Of a DNA stretch of 57,301 bases, positions 19,158 through 27,793 are shown piece by piece. This DNA is from an uncultured Clostridia bacterium (GTDB lineage: Bacteria > Bacillota > Clostridia > Christensenellales > Borkfalkiaceae): the NCBI GenBank assembly GCA_944340905.1, contig CALVLT010000011.1, positions 1 through 57,301 on the forward strand, given 5' to 3'. How positions within the stretch are numbered: the first letter of the stretch is position 1; every line of letters starts with the position of its first letter. Made by a program: the position numbers and the translations under genes. The notes beneath the pieces are model-generated. The model saw only the letters and a program-made list of their open reading frames with translations, searched no databases and was not told the origin of the DNA.

Positions 19158-20117
19158 TCAAGAATGGATTTCCAATGTTTTGCGAAGATGCATTTCCAGC
19201 GTACGCATCTGCGACAGAATGCTCTTCTGATAATCCGTCAGCAGGGCCGCATCGACCGACCGGCTGTTTATCCGCAGCGGCAGCCCCTCAAATGCGGACA
19301 GATAGTACTTTGCCGCCGCAGGATAGGTCAACCCCTCCGCAAAGGCCGCCAAGGCAAGAAACGATTGCAGGACCTGCGCGGAGTCTGAATTGAAATTTTG
19401 GCAGAGCCGCACATACAGGTCGGGATGAAAGTTGGCCATGACGCCGCAATAGCCCGCACAGCCCTGCCGCAGCGTCTGCAGGAGCGTCTGCGCGTTTGCA
19501 TTATAGAGCGCAATATCCGTACCGCGCAGCAGTTCCAGCCTTCGCCCGATGAGTGCGCCGTCGCAGCAGGTATCCTTGATGAACGCAAACCGTCCCGTCT
19601 GCACACAGGCAGCAAGCATTCCCTCGCTCAGAAGCTGTTTATACGGCTTGGGACACTCGTACAGACCGAGCGGCAGATCGGGAGGCAGCCAGGAGACCGC
19701 CTCTCAGAGTCCTTCTGCCCAAGCCTCGTCCGAGCTGCCGTCAAAGCGGTTGGTCAGCAGAATGAGCGCGTCCGCGCCCGTCTGCGACATGGCGGCAAGC
19801 TCCTCCCTCTGATCCTGTTTTGTCTCCGAAACATGCCCGGAAACGACGATCGTCATGGGCGGCCGCCCGGACGAACGCGCAAGTTCGCGGGCGCGGCGCA
19901 CGACGCGCCGTGCGATGGCGACACGCTCTTCCAGCGACAGGAAGAACATCTCGCTCGACTGACAGACGGCAAATATCCCGTCGCACCCGTTTTTCCAGTA
20001 CCATTCGACGAGCGCGTCCACTCCGTCATAATCCACGGCGTTCTCCGCCGTGAACGGCGTGATCATCGTCGGAAACACGTTCGGCGACGTTACAGCTGCG
20101 CTGTTCCGATCCTGCAT
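19158..20117 (-). pseudogene. DapA-superfamily aldolase interrupted by one in-frame TGA
   Basis: Both halves read as one dihydrodipicolinate synthase/NAL-type aldolase in the same frame. The first half has FPTMITPF near the start and ends ...EAWAEGL at 19707. A TGA at 19704-19706 follows, and the frame continues EAVSWLPPDLPLGLYECP and IKDTCCD (Schiff-base lysine). Joined length is ~319 residues, normal for the family. The stop falls in a variable helix where CGA (Arg) to TGA would be a single transition. ATG 20117 follows GGAGG. It may act on a keto-deoxy sugar acid in the fucose context, but substrate and function are uncertain and the protein is probably not made in full length. Confidence 0.8.
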
Positions 20118-20194
20118 GCTTCGATATCCTCCTTGTTGACAGACCAGACCGCATAGAACCCACAACATTGCCTTTTCCTCCCATTCCGGACAAG

Positions 20195-20224
20195 AAGCCC
20201 GACGGCATGCGCCGCCGGGCTTTT
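20195..20224. terminator. GC-rich hairpin terminator
   Basis: AAGCCCGACGGC and GCCGCCGGGCTT pair with one A-C mismatch around a 4-nt loop. TTTT flanks it on the plus strand and TTCTT on the minus strand. It separates the surface-protein fragment (ends 20238) from the aldolase gene. Confidence 0.7.
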
Positions 20225-20237
20225 CACTGTCATCCGA

Positions 20238-20546
20238 TCAACGGCTGCCCTTCTTTTTCTTAAGTATCAGCAGAACTGCCGCACACAGAATGATGCCGCC
20301 GACGGCCGCAAACGGAGCAGCAACGATCGCAGAGCCGCATCCGCCCGTTTCTTCCCAACCGGCATAGAGCGTCAGATCGCCCGTCACCGTATCGGAGAAG
20401 TCATATGCCTGCGTACATGCCTCATCCGTATACCATCCCGTAAAGGTATAACCGTCGCGCGTGGGTGCAGCAGGCTGTGTCACCGTACCGCCGTAACTGA
20501 CCGTTGCAGGGTCCACGGCGCTGCCGTCATTTGCATCGAACGTCAC
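20238..20546 (-). pseudogene. C-terminal fragment of a surface protein: one Listeria-Bacteroides repeat plus membrane tail
   Basis: The ~102 residues hold a single InlB B-type repeat (VTFDANDGS ... YTFTGWYTDEACTQAYDF ... LTLYAGW), then GGCGSAI, a hydrophobic segment of ~22 residues and KKKKGSR. This is the end of a wall- or membrane-anchored surface protein, but there is no signal peptide. The only start is a GTG without a ribosome binding site. The frame is open upstream only to the TAA that also ends the GH2 gene, and the reading frame is the same as that of GH2. It is best read as the 3' remnant of a larger gene whose 5' part was lost. Confidence 0.65.
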
Positions 20547-20570
20547 CGTGTAGGTAATCCTTTGAATTTT

Positions 20571-23252
20571 TTATTTTACCAACGCACAAAGCGTTTCTTC
20601 CGTCATGTCCTGCGCGGGATCGAATGCATCGGATGCGGCATAGGCGCAGAGGCTTGCAAGCATGGCGCCGACCTCGGGCAGGTGCCTGTCCGCCGTCAGG
20701 TTCATGCTGCTCACGAGCAGCCTGCCCGCGCCGACCTTCACCTCGAACAACAGCGACAGGTTGCGCAGCCGCGCGTAGCTGTCCAATCCCGTGACGATGC
20801 TCTGCATCCCGTCGGGCAGGATCATCGCGCGGTGACTTGTGAGCTGCCACCACTGCCAGTCGGAGTGGAAGGACGTGGGGAACTGCGCAAACGCGGGATG
20901 CGTCTCATCCACGCAGACCCCCATGAACCCGCTCTGCGAAGGGAAGGTGCCCACCGACCAGAAGTCGGTGGAGAACTGCGCCTTGACCGACTGCGGGAAA
21001 TGCGCCTCGTCCGAAACGGGGTCGAGGAGCACCCTGCCGCCCCTGCGCAGCGCCGCGATCGCCTCCTCCACGCTGTCCGTGACCGTCACGCCTGCAGGAA
21101 GGCGTTCCGCCTTCGGATAGACCCAGACGGGATATTCGTTGCGATATTCGCCGACCATCACATTCAGGGTGTACTTTTCCGCCCTTCCCGTGCGCGGAAG
21201 AACCAGGGAAAAGGTGTGCGCGTGATGCAATTTTCCATGTACGTATGTCTTTTCTGCGGACATCTGCGTGCACACCGCCCTCCCGTCCTCCCCGACGAGT
21301 TCCGCCTTTGCCGCGCCCGTCACCGCCCCCTTGCCGTAGTTGGCAAACGCAAGTCGGAACGTAAGGCGCTGACCTTCAAAACAGGTATAGCGGGGCAGCA
21401 GGGCGAGCGGCAGGACGCTTGCAAAGAACGCCGCGAACCGGGCGGGATCGGCAAAGGAGAAGGGCTTGCTCTCCAGGTGGGAATTCATCATGCCCACGAG
21501 CGCCGTGCCCTGTCCCGTGAAATCCTGCAGCGAAAGCAGAGAAATTCCCGAAAGGCCGCGGGTGCGCAGGCACGCCTCCACCTCCTCGCGGTAGCACAGA
21601 AGGGACAGCTCGCCGCTTGCCTCCACCCGCCGTTTCCATACGGGCAGAAGCCCCTTTCCTTCCACGCGGTCGCGCACGTGAACGAGGTTGTCCGGGCTCG
21701 TCACCCCCTGAAAGAGGGCAAGTTCATCGAAATCGGGGAGCACTTCATACTGCCCCACTTCAAACTGCTCCACAGGCCCGTCAAATTCTTCGCGCACAGA
21801 GCGCATGCCCTCGTCGAAGTTGTGGCGGGCATCGGGGTAATCCCTGTTCAGATACCCGCCCATGCCCGCGAACGTGGCGCGCAGTTCGTGCTCGTAGAGG
21901 TTGGTGGCGGCGTAGAAATCGTCCGTCAGGTCGGGGCCGAACCAGCCGTAATGGTTGTTGGAGCCGCTTGCGAACAGGCGCGTCTTATCCATCTGCCGCG
22001 CAAGCCGCAGCAAAAGCTGCATGCGCTTATGCCCCTTGGATTCAGCGGCAAGCTCGTTGCCGAAGGTGAGCATGATGAAGGACGGGTGGTTGGCGAGCAT
22101 CTTCAGGACCTGCGCAAGTTCCAGCCTGTAATAGGCATAGCTCACGTCGTCCTCGAATGCCGTCTTGGGGTTCCAGTGTGAGAGTTCGGGTTGCATGAGC
22201 ATGCCCATCTCGTCCGCCGCCTCAAACGCCGCCTCGGGCGGGCAGTGCGAGTGAAAGCGCACGCAGTTGGCGCCGTAGTCCCTGTATTTTTGCAGGATCG
22301 TCCGCCAACTCTCCTTATCCATGGGCCAATGCCCCGTCTCGGGAAAGAGTGCGCAGTTCGCCTCGCAGCGCAGAAAGATCGTTCTGCCGTTGAACGTCAG
22401 CCTGCCGCCGGCCTTCCCCACCGTGCGCACGCCGAACGTCACGCACCGTTCCTCAAATCCGTCCGCCGAGACGCGCGCCGCGTAGAGCGCGCCCTCGTCC
22501 TCGTCCCACAGACGCACATCGGGCTGAAGGGGCACCCCCCTCAGCCACACCGTGCTGCGTCCCTCTCTGAGCGAAACGCTCTTCTGCCGCGTGCCGAACG
22601 CCTCGCTGCGCACGGTGAACGTGCGCGTCATCTTCTGCGCGCAGTCCACTTCGATGGCAATATCCGCGCTGCAGCGGGCGGGATAGACGCGGACTCCCGC
22701 AATAAAATTTTCCTGCTCGATGCGGATGCGCAGCCTGCCGATCAGCCCGTTCCAATTGGTCTGCGTCTCATCCGTCGCCGCCGAAGAAAACACGATGGGA
22801 TCGTGCGGCCAGCCGGGATAGGAATTGTCGGAGACAAACCCGATCGTGTTTTCTCCCTCCCGCACAAAGGAGGTGATCTCGAAAACATGCGGCGTGGAGA
22901 CCGTCCCCTGTTCATAATGGGGGACGTCCCGTCCGTTCACGCGCAGGGCAAGCTGCCTTGCCCGCTCCGCCTCCAGAAACAGGCGCTCCCCCGCCCTGGG
23001 ATGCAGCGTCACCGAACGGGTAAAGACGGCGGGGCCTTCATAGGTATGTTTGCGCGTCAGGCGGGTGAGAATGACGCCGCAGTCGGTGAACGTGCCCGTA
23101 TCGTCGATGGCGGCATCGGGATGCCACTTGAGCGCGACCGTCTCCCGCTCGCCGATTTGGTTGGTATCCAGCGTGCCCGGAAGGACGGCAGGATACGTCC
23201 TTCCGTCCTTTAAGGTCACCTGATATTCGCCTTGCAGATCGATATATTCCAT
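20571..23252 (-). CDS. Glycoside hydrolase family 2-type enzyme (beta-galactosidase/glucuronidase-like)
   Basis: This 893-residue protein follows the GH2 plan: jelly-roll sugar-binding domain (~1-180), Ig-like domain (~185-285), then a TIM barrel from ~290 (LTFNGRTIFLRCEAN, YGANCVRFHSHCPP). The acid/base Glu is in TFGNELAAE (GNE motif), and the likely nucleophile Glu is in FEVGQYEVLPDFDE. It would cleave non-reducing beta-linked sugars by a retaining mechanism. No signal peptide is seen, so it acts on imported saccharides. GAGGGG precedes ATG 23252, 12 nt after the DUF5107/TPR gene, so the two form an operon. Exact specificity cannot be read; the HSHCPP variant barrel is unlike classic LacZ. 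Confidence 0.82.
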   Translation of the reverse strand: MEYIDLQGEYQVTLKDGRTYPAVLPGTLDTNQIGERETVALKWHPDAAIDDTGTFTDCGVILTRLTRKHTYEGPAVFTRSVTLHPRAGERLFLEAERARQLALRVNGRDVPHYEQGTVSTPHVFEITSFVREGENTIGFVSDNSYPGWPHDPIVFSSAATDETQTNWNGLIGRLRIRIEQENFIAGVRVYPARCSADIAIEVDCAQKMTRTFTVRSEAFGTRQKSVSLREGRSTVWLRGVPLQPDVRLWDEDEGALYAARVSADGFEERCVTFGVRTVGKAGGRLTFNGRTIFLRCEANCALFPETGHWPMDKESWRTILQKYRDYGANCVRFHSHCPPEAAFEAADEMGMLMQPELSHWNPKTAFEDDVSYAYYRLELAQVLKMLANHPSFIMLTFGNELAAESKGHKRMQLLLRLARQMDKTRLFASGSNNHYGWFGPDLTDDFYAATNLYEHELRATFAGMGGYLNRDYPDARHNFDEGMRSVREEFDGPVEQFEVGQYEVLPDFDELALFQGVTSPDNLVHVRDRVEGKGLLPVWKRRVEASGELSLLCYREEVEACLRTRGLSGISLLSLQDFTGQGTALVGMMNSHLESKPFSFADPARFAAFFASVLPLALLPRYTCFEGQRLTFRLAFANYGKGAVTGAAKAELVGEDGRAVCTQMSAEKTYVHGKLHHAHTFSLVLPRTGRAEKYTLNVMVGEYRNEYPVWVYPKAERLPAGVTVTDSVEEAIAALRRGGRVLLDPVSDEAHFPQSVKAQFSTDFWSVGTFPSQSGFMGVCVDETHPAFAQFPTSFHSDWQWWQLTSHRAMILPDGMQSIVTGLDSYARLRNLSLLFEVKVGAGRLLVSSMNLTADRHLPEVGAMLASLCAYAASDAFDPAQDMTEETLCALVK

Positions 23253-23264
23253 GTTCCCCTCTCT

Positions 23265-26200
23265 TTACAGCGTCCCGAGCAGAGCAATGGCGCCCTGATC
23301 GTCCGCCTGTTCGCCCAGGATCTCCCTGCACAGGGCGCGCGCCTTGTCCGTCTCGCCCTTGCCCGCATAGCCGAGCGCCGCAAGGTAGTTGCAGTATTTG
23401 CGGTTACGGGCGGCAAGTTCATCCTGATAGACCTCGATCTCGGGAAGGGACACGGCAAAGTAATCGTAGCCCACTTCATCGAAGATGTGCCGCTCCCCGA
23501 ACGAGATAAGCTGATTGAACGCCTTGTTCGCCATGTGACGATTCCCCAGCTCGGCGAACGCCAGTCCCGCAAAGTAGATATAATCGGAGGGCTGATCGTG
23601 ATAATAGAGCGCGCGGTCGGGCGTCAGGCTCCCCTTGCTTGCCTTTTCAAAACATGCAAGCGCCTGTTCCGCCTGCCCCATGGCACGGTAAGCAATGCCC
23701 ATGTAGTAGTATGCCTGGTTGTCGGGCACATTGGGAAGTTTCCCTTCGCCGAGATTGACGGGGTAGGTGAGCGTGCGCTCCAGAAGCGCGAGCGCCTCGG
23801 CATACCGCTCTTGTCCGATCTTCTGCCTTGCCAGGCCGATCAGCGCATACTTATACTGTGCGCTCACCTTGCCTTCGCCGCCCTCCCACGAATGGAAGGT
23901 GCGCCGTTCGATGCAGGCGAGGGCATCGGCAAATCTGCCCGCACAGTTGAGCAGCGACACATAGCGCAGATACAGATCGTCGCGCCCCTCCACCACGGCG
24001 AGATTTTCCTCGAGCACGGCAAGGCGCTCCGCAACGCCGAACCCGACTTTGGACTTGAGCTGATCGCTCTCGAGCAGCAGCCTCGGGTAGGCGGGATCGA
24101 GCGAGCGGGCGCATTCGATCTGCGCAAGCGCCGCCTGTTGGTCCTTCGTCTTGTTGAAGTAGGCGATGGAGAGGTTGCGGTGCGCCATGGCAAACGCGGG
24201 ATCGAGCGCCGCTGCCTTTTCCCAGAGGGCGATCGCCTTTGCGTACACCTTTTTGTCGTAATACAGGTTGCCGAGATAGTAATAGGCGTTGGGCGCCTCG
24301 GGACGGAGCGCGATCGCCCGCTCGAGCACGGCGATCTCCGCCACGCGGTTGGGGAAGCAGTAGTCCGTGGGGAGCGCCTGCGCGCGGTCAAGGTACGCCT
24401 TCGCCTGCGCCTCGTCCCCCTTCCTGTCGTATGCATACGCCGCCAGATAGAGCAACATGGGATCGGCCGAGGACACGGGAGCCGTTGCAATGGCTGCGGC
24501 GTCGTCGAACAGCCCGCAGGCGAGATAGTCAAATGCAAGCTCCAGATGGTTGAATGCATCGGCGCGCATCCTTGCATTCCAGACGGAGAGATCGCCCCGC
24601 GCAAGGCCGTCCTCATACAGAACGTTCATGGCAAGCGGATCGATGGCGATGCTCTCTTCCAGGAATTTGCGGTCGGGAGCGCCGAGCTTTCTGTGCATGG
24701 CGGCAATAAAACCGCGCACCTTCATGTCGTGCCAGTTCCGCACGAGCGCAATGCGCGCAAAGTGCAATGCCTGCGCATATTCACCTTTGATCGATTTGAT
24801 CTGCGCGAGATGATAGTAGCCCGTGCCGCGCGTCTCGTCGCTCCAGGTGGACTTATAGTATGCATCGTATGCTTCGTCCAGGCGGCCCAGCGTTTCCAAA
24901 GCGATCCCAAGATTATAATAGCACTCTCCGTTGTACGGATTGGGTGTTTTCCATGTTTGTTTTTCAATCGCTTTGCGAAAATACGGTATACTCTCTTCCC
25001 CCTGCCCGTGTCTGTACAGATAGAAGCCGTACGTATTGTTCAGGCGGATATCGGTGGGGTCGCGGCGCAGCCCCTCGAGATAGTATTCCTCGGGATCGTA
25101 CGTCGCATGGCGGTACTGTTCGAGATGCTCGCCGGCAAGGTACAGTTCTTCGCACGATTTGAGTTCGGAGGGCTTTTTGAACGGCTCCGCAGGCTGGGGA
25201 ATGGGCTTGTTCTCCTTCTTGTATTCTCTGCAGGCCACAAGCACGTTTCCGTCTGCGTCCGTCACGGTCACGGTGTAGTCCGTTCCCGCAAGTTTTTCGG
25301 GCAGTTCCCACACGAGGCACTCGCGCGGGGAGAGATCGCACACGTGCTTGCCCGAATAGCCCGCCGCATTGGCAACGGTCACTTTTGCATCGGGATAGAC
25401 TGCCGTCGCATACACCTTGATGCGCGTCCCCTTTTCACCGCACTCCACGCCGACGGACGCCTCCTTCGTGGCATTCAGCACGCGGCCGACGCCCTTGTAG
25501 GGCATGAAGTACTGCGTGAACACCTTCTCTTCATGCGGCTTGAGCCAGGTGAAATCGGGCTGATTGTCCGCATAGACGCCCGTCATCAGTTCGATGTACG
25601 GTCCGTCCGAATCGGTCAGGTTCCTGTCCCAACTGATGCCGAAATCGCCGCTGCCCCACGTCCACTGTTTTTTGCCCGGGGAGAAATGGTGGTCGGCAAC
25701 GTGCAGAAGCCCCGCCTCCAGCTTTTCATCGTAATTGCCGATGAAGTCAAAATCGGAATGCGCCGCCATGTAGGAAGTGGGCACCTTGATATTCTTGTAG
25801 CGGGAGATGTCCACGCCCTCGGAGTAATCGTACTTGTAGTATTCCCCCGTCGCGATCGGGAAGGTGGAAACCGCGCGCTTGCCGTGGTCCATCACGGCAT
25901 TGACATCGGGCGGGAACACCGAATATGTATTGTCGTTGACGGGAACGGCGGGATTCGCCCACCACAGAAAGGTCTGCGGAAGATCGGTGGGATTGTAGAG
26001 CTGACCGCTGATCTCGATGTACGCCTTATCGGGATAGAGGCTGATCTTCGCCATGCCTTTCGTGCCGTACATCTTATCCGTTTCGCCCACGTACACCGAA
26101 CAGGAGCCGTCGGCATTTTCCTCGTAATAATAATCCACGGGCGCGAAGGTGCTCGGCCTGTGGTGCTGCGGCCAGTTGAATTCGATACCGCCCGACACCC

Positions 26201-26528
26201 ACGGCCCGACCAGCCCGACGAGCGCGGGTTTGATGACGTGGTTGAAATAGACGAAATCATACCCGTTTGTCTTGTCGTAGGCGCGGTGGATCTTGCCGCC
26301 GATCTCGGGCAGGATCATCACATACAGATATTCATTCTCCAGAATGAGCGCTTTATACTGCGCATCTGCCTTTTCATCGGAGATCTTCTCCGTGACGGGC
26401 AGCGGGTACACCTTGCCCGAACTACCCTGATAGGCGCGCTTTTCAATAAAGAGCGGGCCTTTTTCCGCCGCACAGGGCTTATATGTCGGAATCACGACCG
26501 TGGTTTCCGTTACTTTGACCTTATCCAT
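23265..26528 (-). CDS. DUF5107 domain protein with C-terminal TPR repeats
   Basis: The 1087-residue protein begins with a DUF5107 region (~20-430) rich in aromatic, aldose-epimerase-like motifs: LYVMILPEIGGKIHRAYDK, PWVSGGIEFNWPQHH, FLWWANPAVPVN. The rest (~440-1087) is a chain of tetratricopeptide repeats (YYNLGIALETLGRLDEAYDAY, YYYLGNLYYDKKVYAKAIAL). Such proteins occur beside glycosidase genes in gut bacteria; a role in binding or processing sugars, such as mutarotation, is inferred from the fold. There is no signal peptide. AGAGG precedes ATG 26528. It leads the operon with GH2 and faces a divergent AraC regulator. Its reaction is not known to me. Confidence 0.82.
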   Translation of the reverse strand: MDKVKVTETTVVIPTYKPCAAEKGPLFIEKRAYQGSSGKVYPLPVTEKISDEKADAQYKALILENEYLYVMILPEIGGKIHRAYDKTNGYDFVYFNHVIKPALVGLVGPWVSGGIEFNWPQHHRPSTFAPVDYYYEENADGSCSVYVGETDKMYGTKGMAKISLYPDKAYIEISGQLYNPTDLPQTFLWWANPAVPVNDNTYSVFPPDVNAVMDHGKRAVSTFPIATGEYYKYDYSEGVDISRYKNIKVPTSYMAAHSDFDFIGNYDEKLEAGLLHVADHHFSPGKKQWTWGSGDFGISWDRNLTDSDGPYIELMTGVYADNQPDFTWLKPHEEKVFTQYFMPYKGVGRVLNATKEASVGVECGEKGTRIKVYATAVYPDAKVTVANAAGYSGKHVCDLSPRECLVWELPEKLAGTDYTVTVTDADGNVLVACREYKKENKPIPQPAEPFKKPSELKSCEELYLAGEHLEQYRHATYDPEEYYLEGLRRDPTDIRLNNTYGFYLYRHGQGEESIPYFRKAIEKQTWKTPNPYNGECYYNLGIALETLGRLDEAYDAYYKSTWSDETRGTGYYHLAQIKSIKGEYAQALHFARIALVRNWHDMKVRGFIAAMHRKLGAPDRKFLEESIAIDPLAMNVLYEDGLARGDLSVWNARMRADAFNHLELAFDYLACGLFDDAAAIATAPVSSADPMLLYLAAYAYDRKGDEAQAKAYLDRAQALPTDYCFPNRVAEIAVLERAIALRPEAPNAYYYLGNLYYDKKVYAKAIALWEKAAALDPAFAMAHRNLSIAYFNKTKDQQAALAQIECARSLDPAYPRLLLESDQLKSKVGFGVAERLAVLEENLAVVEGRDDLYLRYVSLLNCAGRFADALACIERRTFHSWEGGEGKVSAQYKYALIGLARQKIGQERYAEALALLERTLTYPVNLGEGKLPNVPDNQAYYYMGIAYRAMGQAEQALACFEKASKGSLTPDRALYYHDQPSDYIYFAGLAFAELGNRHMANKAFNQLISFGERHIFDEVGYDYFAVSLPEIEVYQDELAARNRKYCNYLAALGYAGKGETDKARALCREILGEQADDQGAIALLGTL

Positions 26529-26583
26529 ACATCTTACCTCTGACTTTCGTTACCTTTATTTTATCGCACAAAAAATTTTTTAC

Positions 26584-26612
26584 AATATGAAATATCGCAA
26601 TATGATTGACAA
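26584..26612 (-). promoter_or_regulatory. Promoter of the DUF5107-GH2 operon
   Basis: On the minus strand TTGTCA (26607-26612), 17 nt and CATATT (26584-26589). The -35 box lies inside the inverted repeat 26597-26618. Confidence 0.5.
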
Positions 26613-26618
26613 TATTGC
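26597..26618. promoter_or_regulatory. Inverted repeat between divergent promoters, candidate operator
   Basis: GCAATAT (26597-26603) and ATATTGC (26612-26618) form a perfect 7-bp inverted repeat with an 8-nt spacer. It covers the -35 box of the leftward promoter and lies about 10 nt upstream of the rightward -35 box. Confidence 0.5.
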
Positions 26619-26627
26619 ACAACTTAC

Positions 26628-26656
26628 TTGACTTTATCACAATTTTCCATTATAAT
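26628..26656 (+). promoter_or_regulatory. Promoter of the AraC regulator at 26663, leaderless type
   Basis: TTGACT (26628-26633), 17 nt and TATAAT (26651-26656). ATG 26663 begins only 6 nt after the -10 box, where transcription itself should start. Confidence 0.7.
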
Positions 26657-26662
26657 ATTGAT

Positions 26663-27568
26663 ATGGAATACGAAGAAGAGGAAAGCGGCAAGGCCACCAA
26701 ACCGGATGGTTTTGTCGGGGAACGAATGACCGTTCTGCCCAAGGACGTCGTGGCAAAATACGCCGAAAACGTGTTTGTCAAGCGCCTCTATCTGACGGAT
26801 GTGGGCTACTTTCCGGATGCCAAAGGGCACTTTATCGATCGACCGGACGGCGTGGACGAGTACATTTATTTTTACTGCGTCGCCGGCACGGGCACGATCG
26901 TGATCGGCGGGAAGTCTTTTACGCTGCACAAAGACATGGCGATCTGCATTCCCCAACACAGCGCGCACTCCTACTTTTCTTCCGAGGATGATCCGTGGTC
27001 CATTCTGTGGGTGCACTTCAACGGAGAGGACGCCCGCTACTATCCGATCGAACATGTGCAGCCCGTCACCTTCCGATCGGCCTATTCCTCCAACAGGATG
27101 CTGTTCTTGTTCAACCAGCTCTTTGACGTCGTTGAAAGTCCCTATTCCATGGGAAACTTTATCTATATGTCCCATACCTTGCAGATGATCCTCTCCGAGA
27201 CCTACTTCAAAGACGATCTCAGCGACGATCTGAGCCGTCACAACGACTATCTGAACGCCATAATCAAATATCTGCACGCCAATATCTCCCGCAATCTCAC
27301 GCTGCAGGAACTGTGCGACGAGTTCAATCTGTCCAAGAGCTATCTCAACGCATTGTTCAAGAAAAATATGCACACCTCCCCCATCAACTACTTTATCTCC
27401 ATCAAGATGAAAGAGGCGTGCAGGATGCTGCGCTCCACCAACGATACCGTCAAGATCATTGCCGCAAACCTCGGCTATTACGATTCCTACTACTTTTCCT
27501 TTCTGTTCAAAAAAACAGTGGGCGTATCGCCCACCGATTACAGAAGTTCCAACATGATCTTTTTCTGA
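26663..27568 (+). CDS. AraC-family transcriptional regulator
   Basis: The 301-residue protein has a cupin-like sensor (YFYCVAGTGTIVIGGKSF, then ICIPQHSAHSYFSS) and a C-terminal AraC DNA-binding domain (LTLQELCDEFNLSKSYLNALFKK and VKIIAANLGYYDSYYFSFLFKK). It is divergent from the DUF5107-GH2 operon and probably controls it through the inverted repeat at 26597. ATG 26663 coincides with the predicted transcription start and has no ribosome binding site. An ATG at 26726 after CGGGGAACGA is the alternative. Upstream in-frame codons lie inside the promoter and are excluded. The inducer is probably a sugar released by the adjacent glycosidase; this is inference. Confidence 0.88.
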   Translation: MEYEEEESGKATKPDGFVGERMTVLPKDVVAKYAENVFVKRLYLTDVGYFPDAKGHFIDRPDGVDEYIYFYCVAGTGTIVIGGKSFTLHKDMAICIPQHSAHSYFSSEDDPWSILWVHFNGEDARYYPIEHVQPVTFRSAYSSNRMLFLFNQLFDVVESPYSMGNFIYMSHTLQMILSETYFKDDLSDDLSRHNDYLNAIIKYLHANISRNLTLQELCDEFNLSKSYLNALFKKNMHTSPINYFISIKMKEACRMLRSTNDTVKIIAANLGYYDSYYFSFLFKKTVGVSPTDYRSSNMIFF

Positions 27569-27745
27569 GCGGCAGAACACAAAAGAAACGGGGCGGCGTG
27601 GATCTTTTCAATCAGCTTTCTCATGATCACATATTGCAGATTTATTACATTTTCTGAACCACCTCGTTGACGCCATTGCTGTCCGGCGCGTTCAGATGTT
27701 TCCGATCCATCGCTTTTCTTACCGATCTGAAAGACAATGTTTTTC

Positions 27746-27789
27746 GGCATAATAAAACAGCTCCCCGCAAGGAGCTGTTTTATTATGCC
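27746..27789. terminator. Long bidirectional terminator hairpin
   Basis: A perfect 19-bp stem (GGCATAATAAAACAGCTCC and its complement) with a 6-nt loop contains A and T runs in the stem base. It lies between the convergent AraC (ends 27568) and CPBP (ends 27794) genes. The rest of 27569-27745 shows nothing recognisable. Confidence 0.75.
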
Positions 27790-27793
27790 ATAT

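Noticed and set aside
19704-19706. Selenocysteine or recoded TGA in the aldolase
   Set aside because: The position is a variable surface helix, not an active-site residue, no SECIS-like stem was evident after the codon, and TGA acts as an ordinary stop in other genes here.
20562-26543. Very long open frames on the plus strand opposite GH2 and the DUF5107 gene
   Set aside because: They are antisense shadows of GC-rich genes, with Arg/His/Ala-rich translations, no domain, no ribosome binding site, and no support against the clearly assigned minus-strand proteins.
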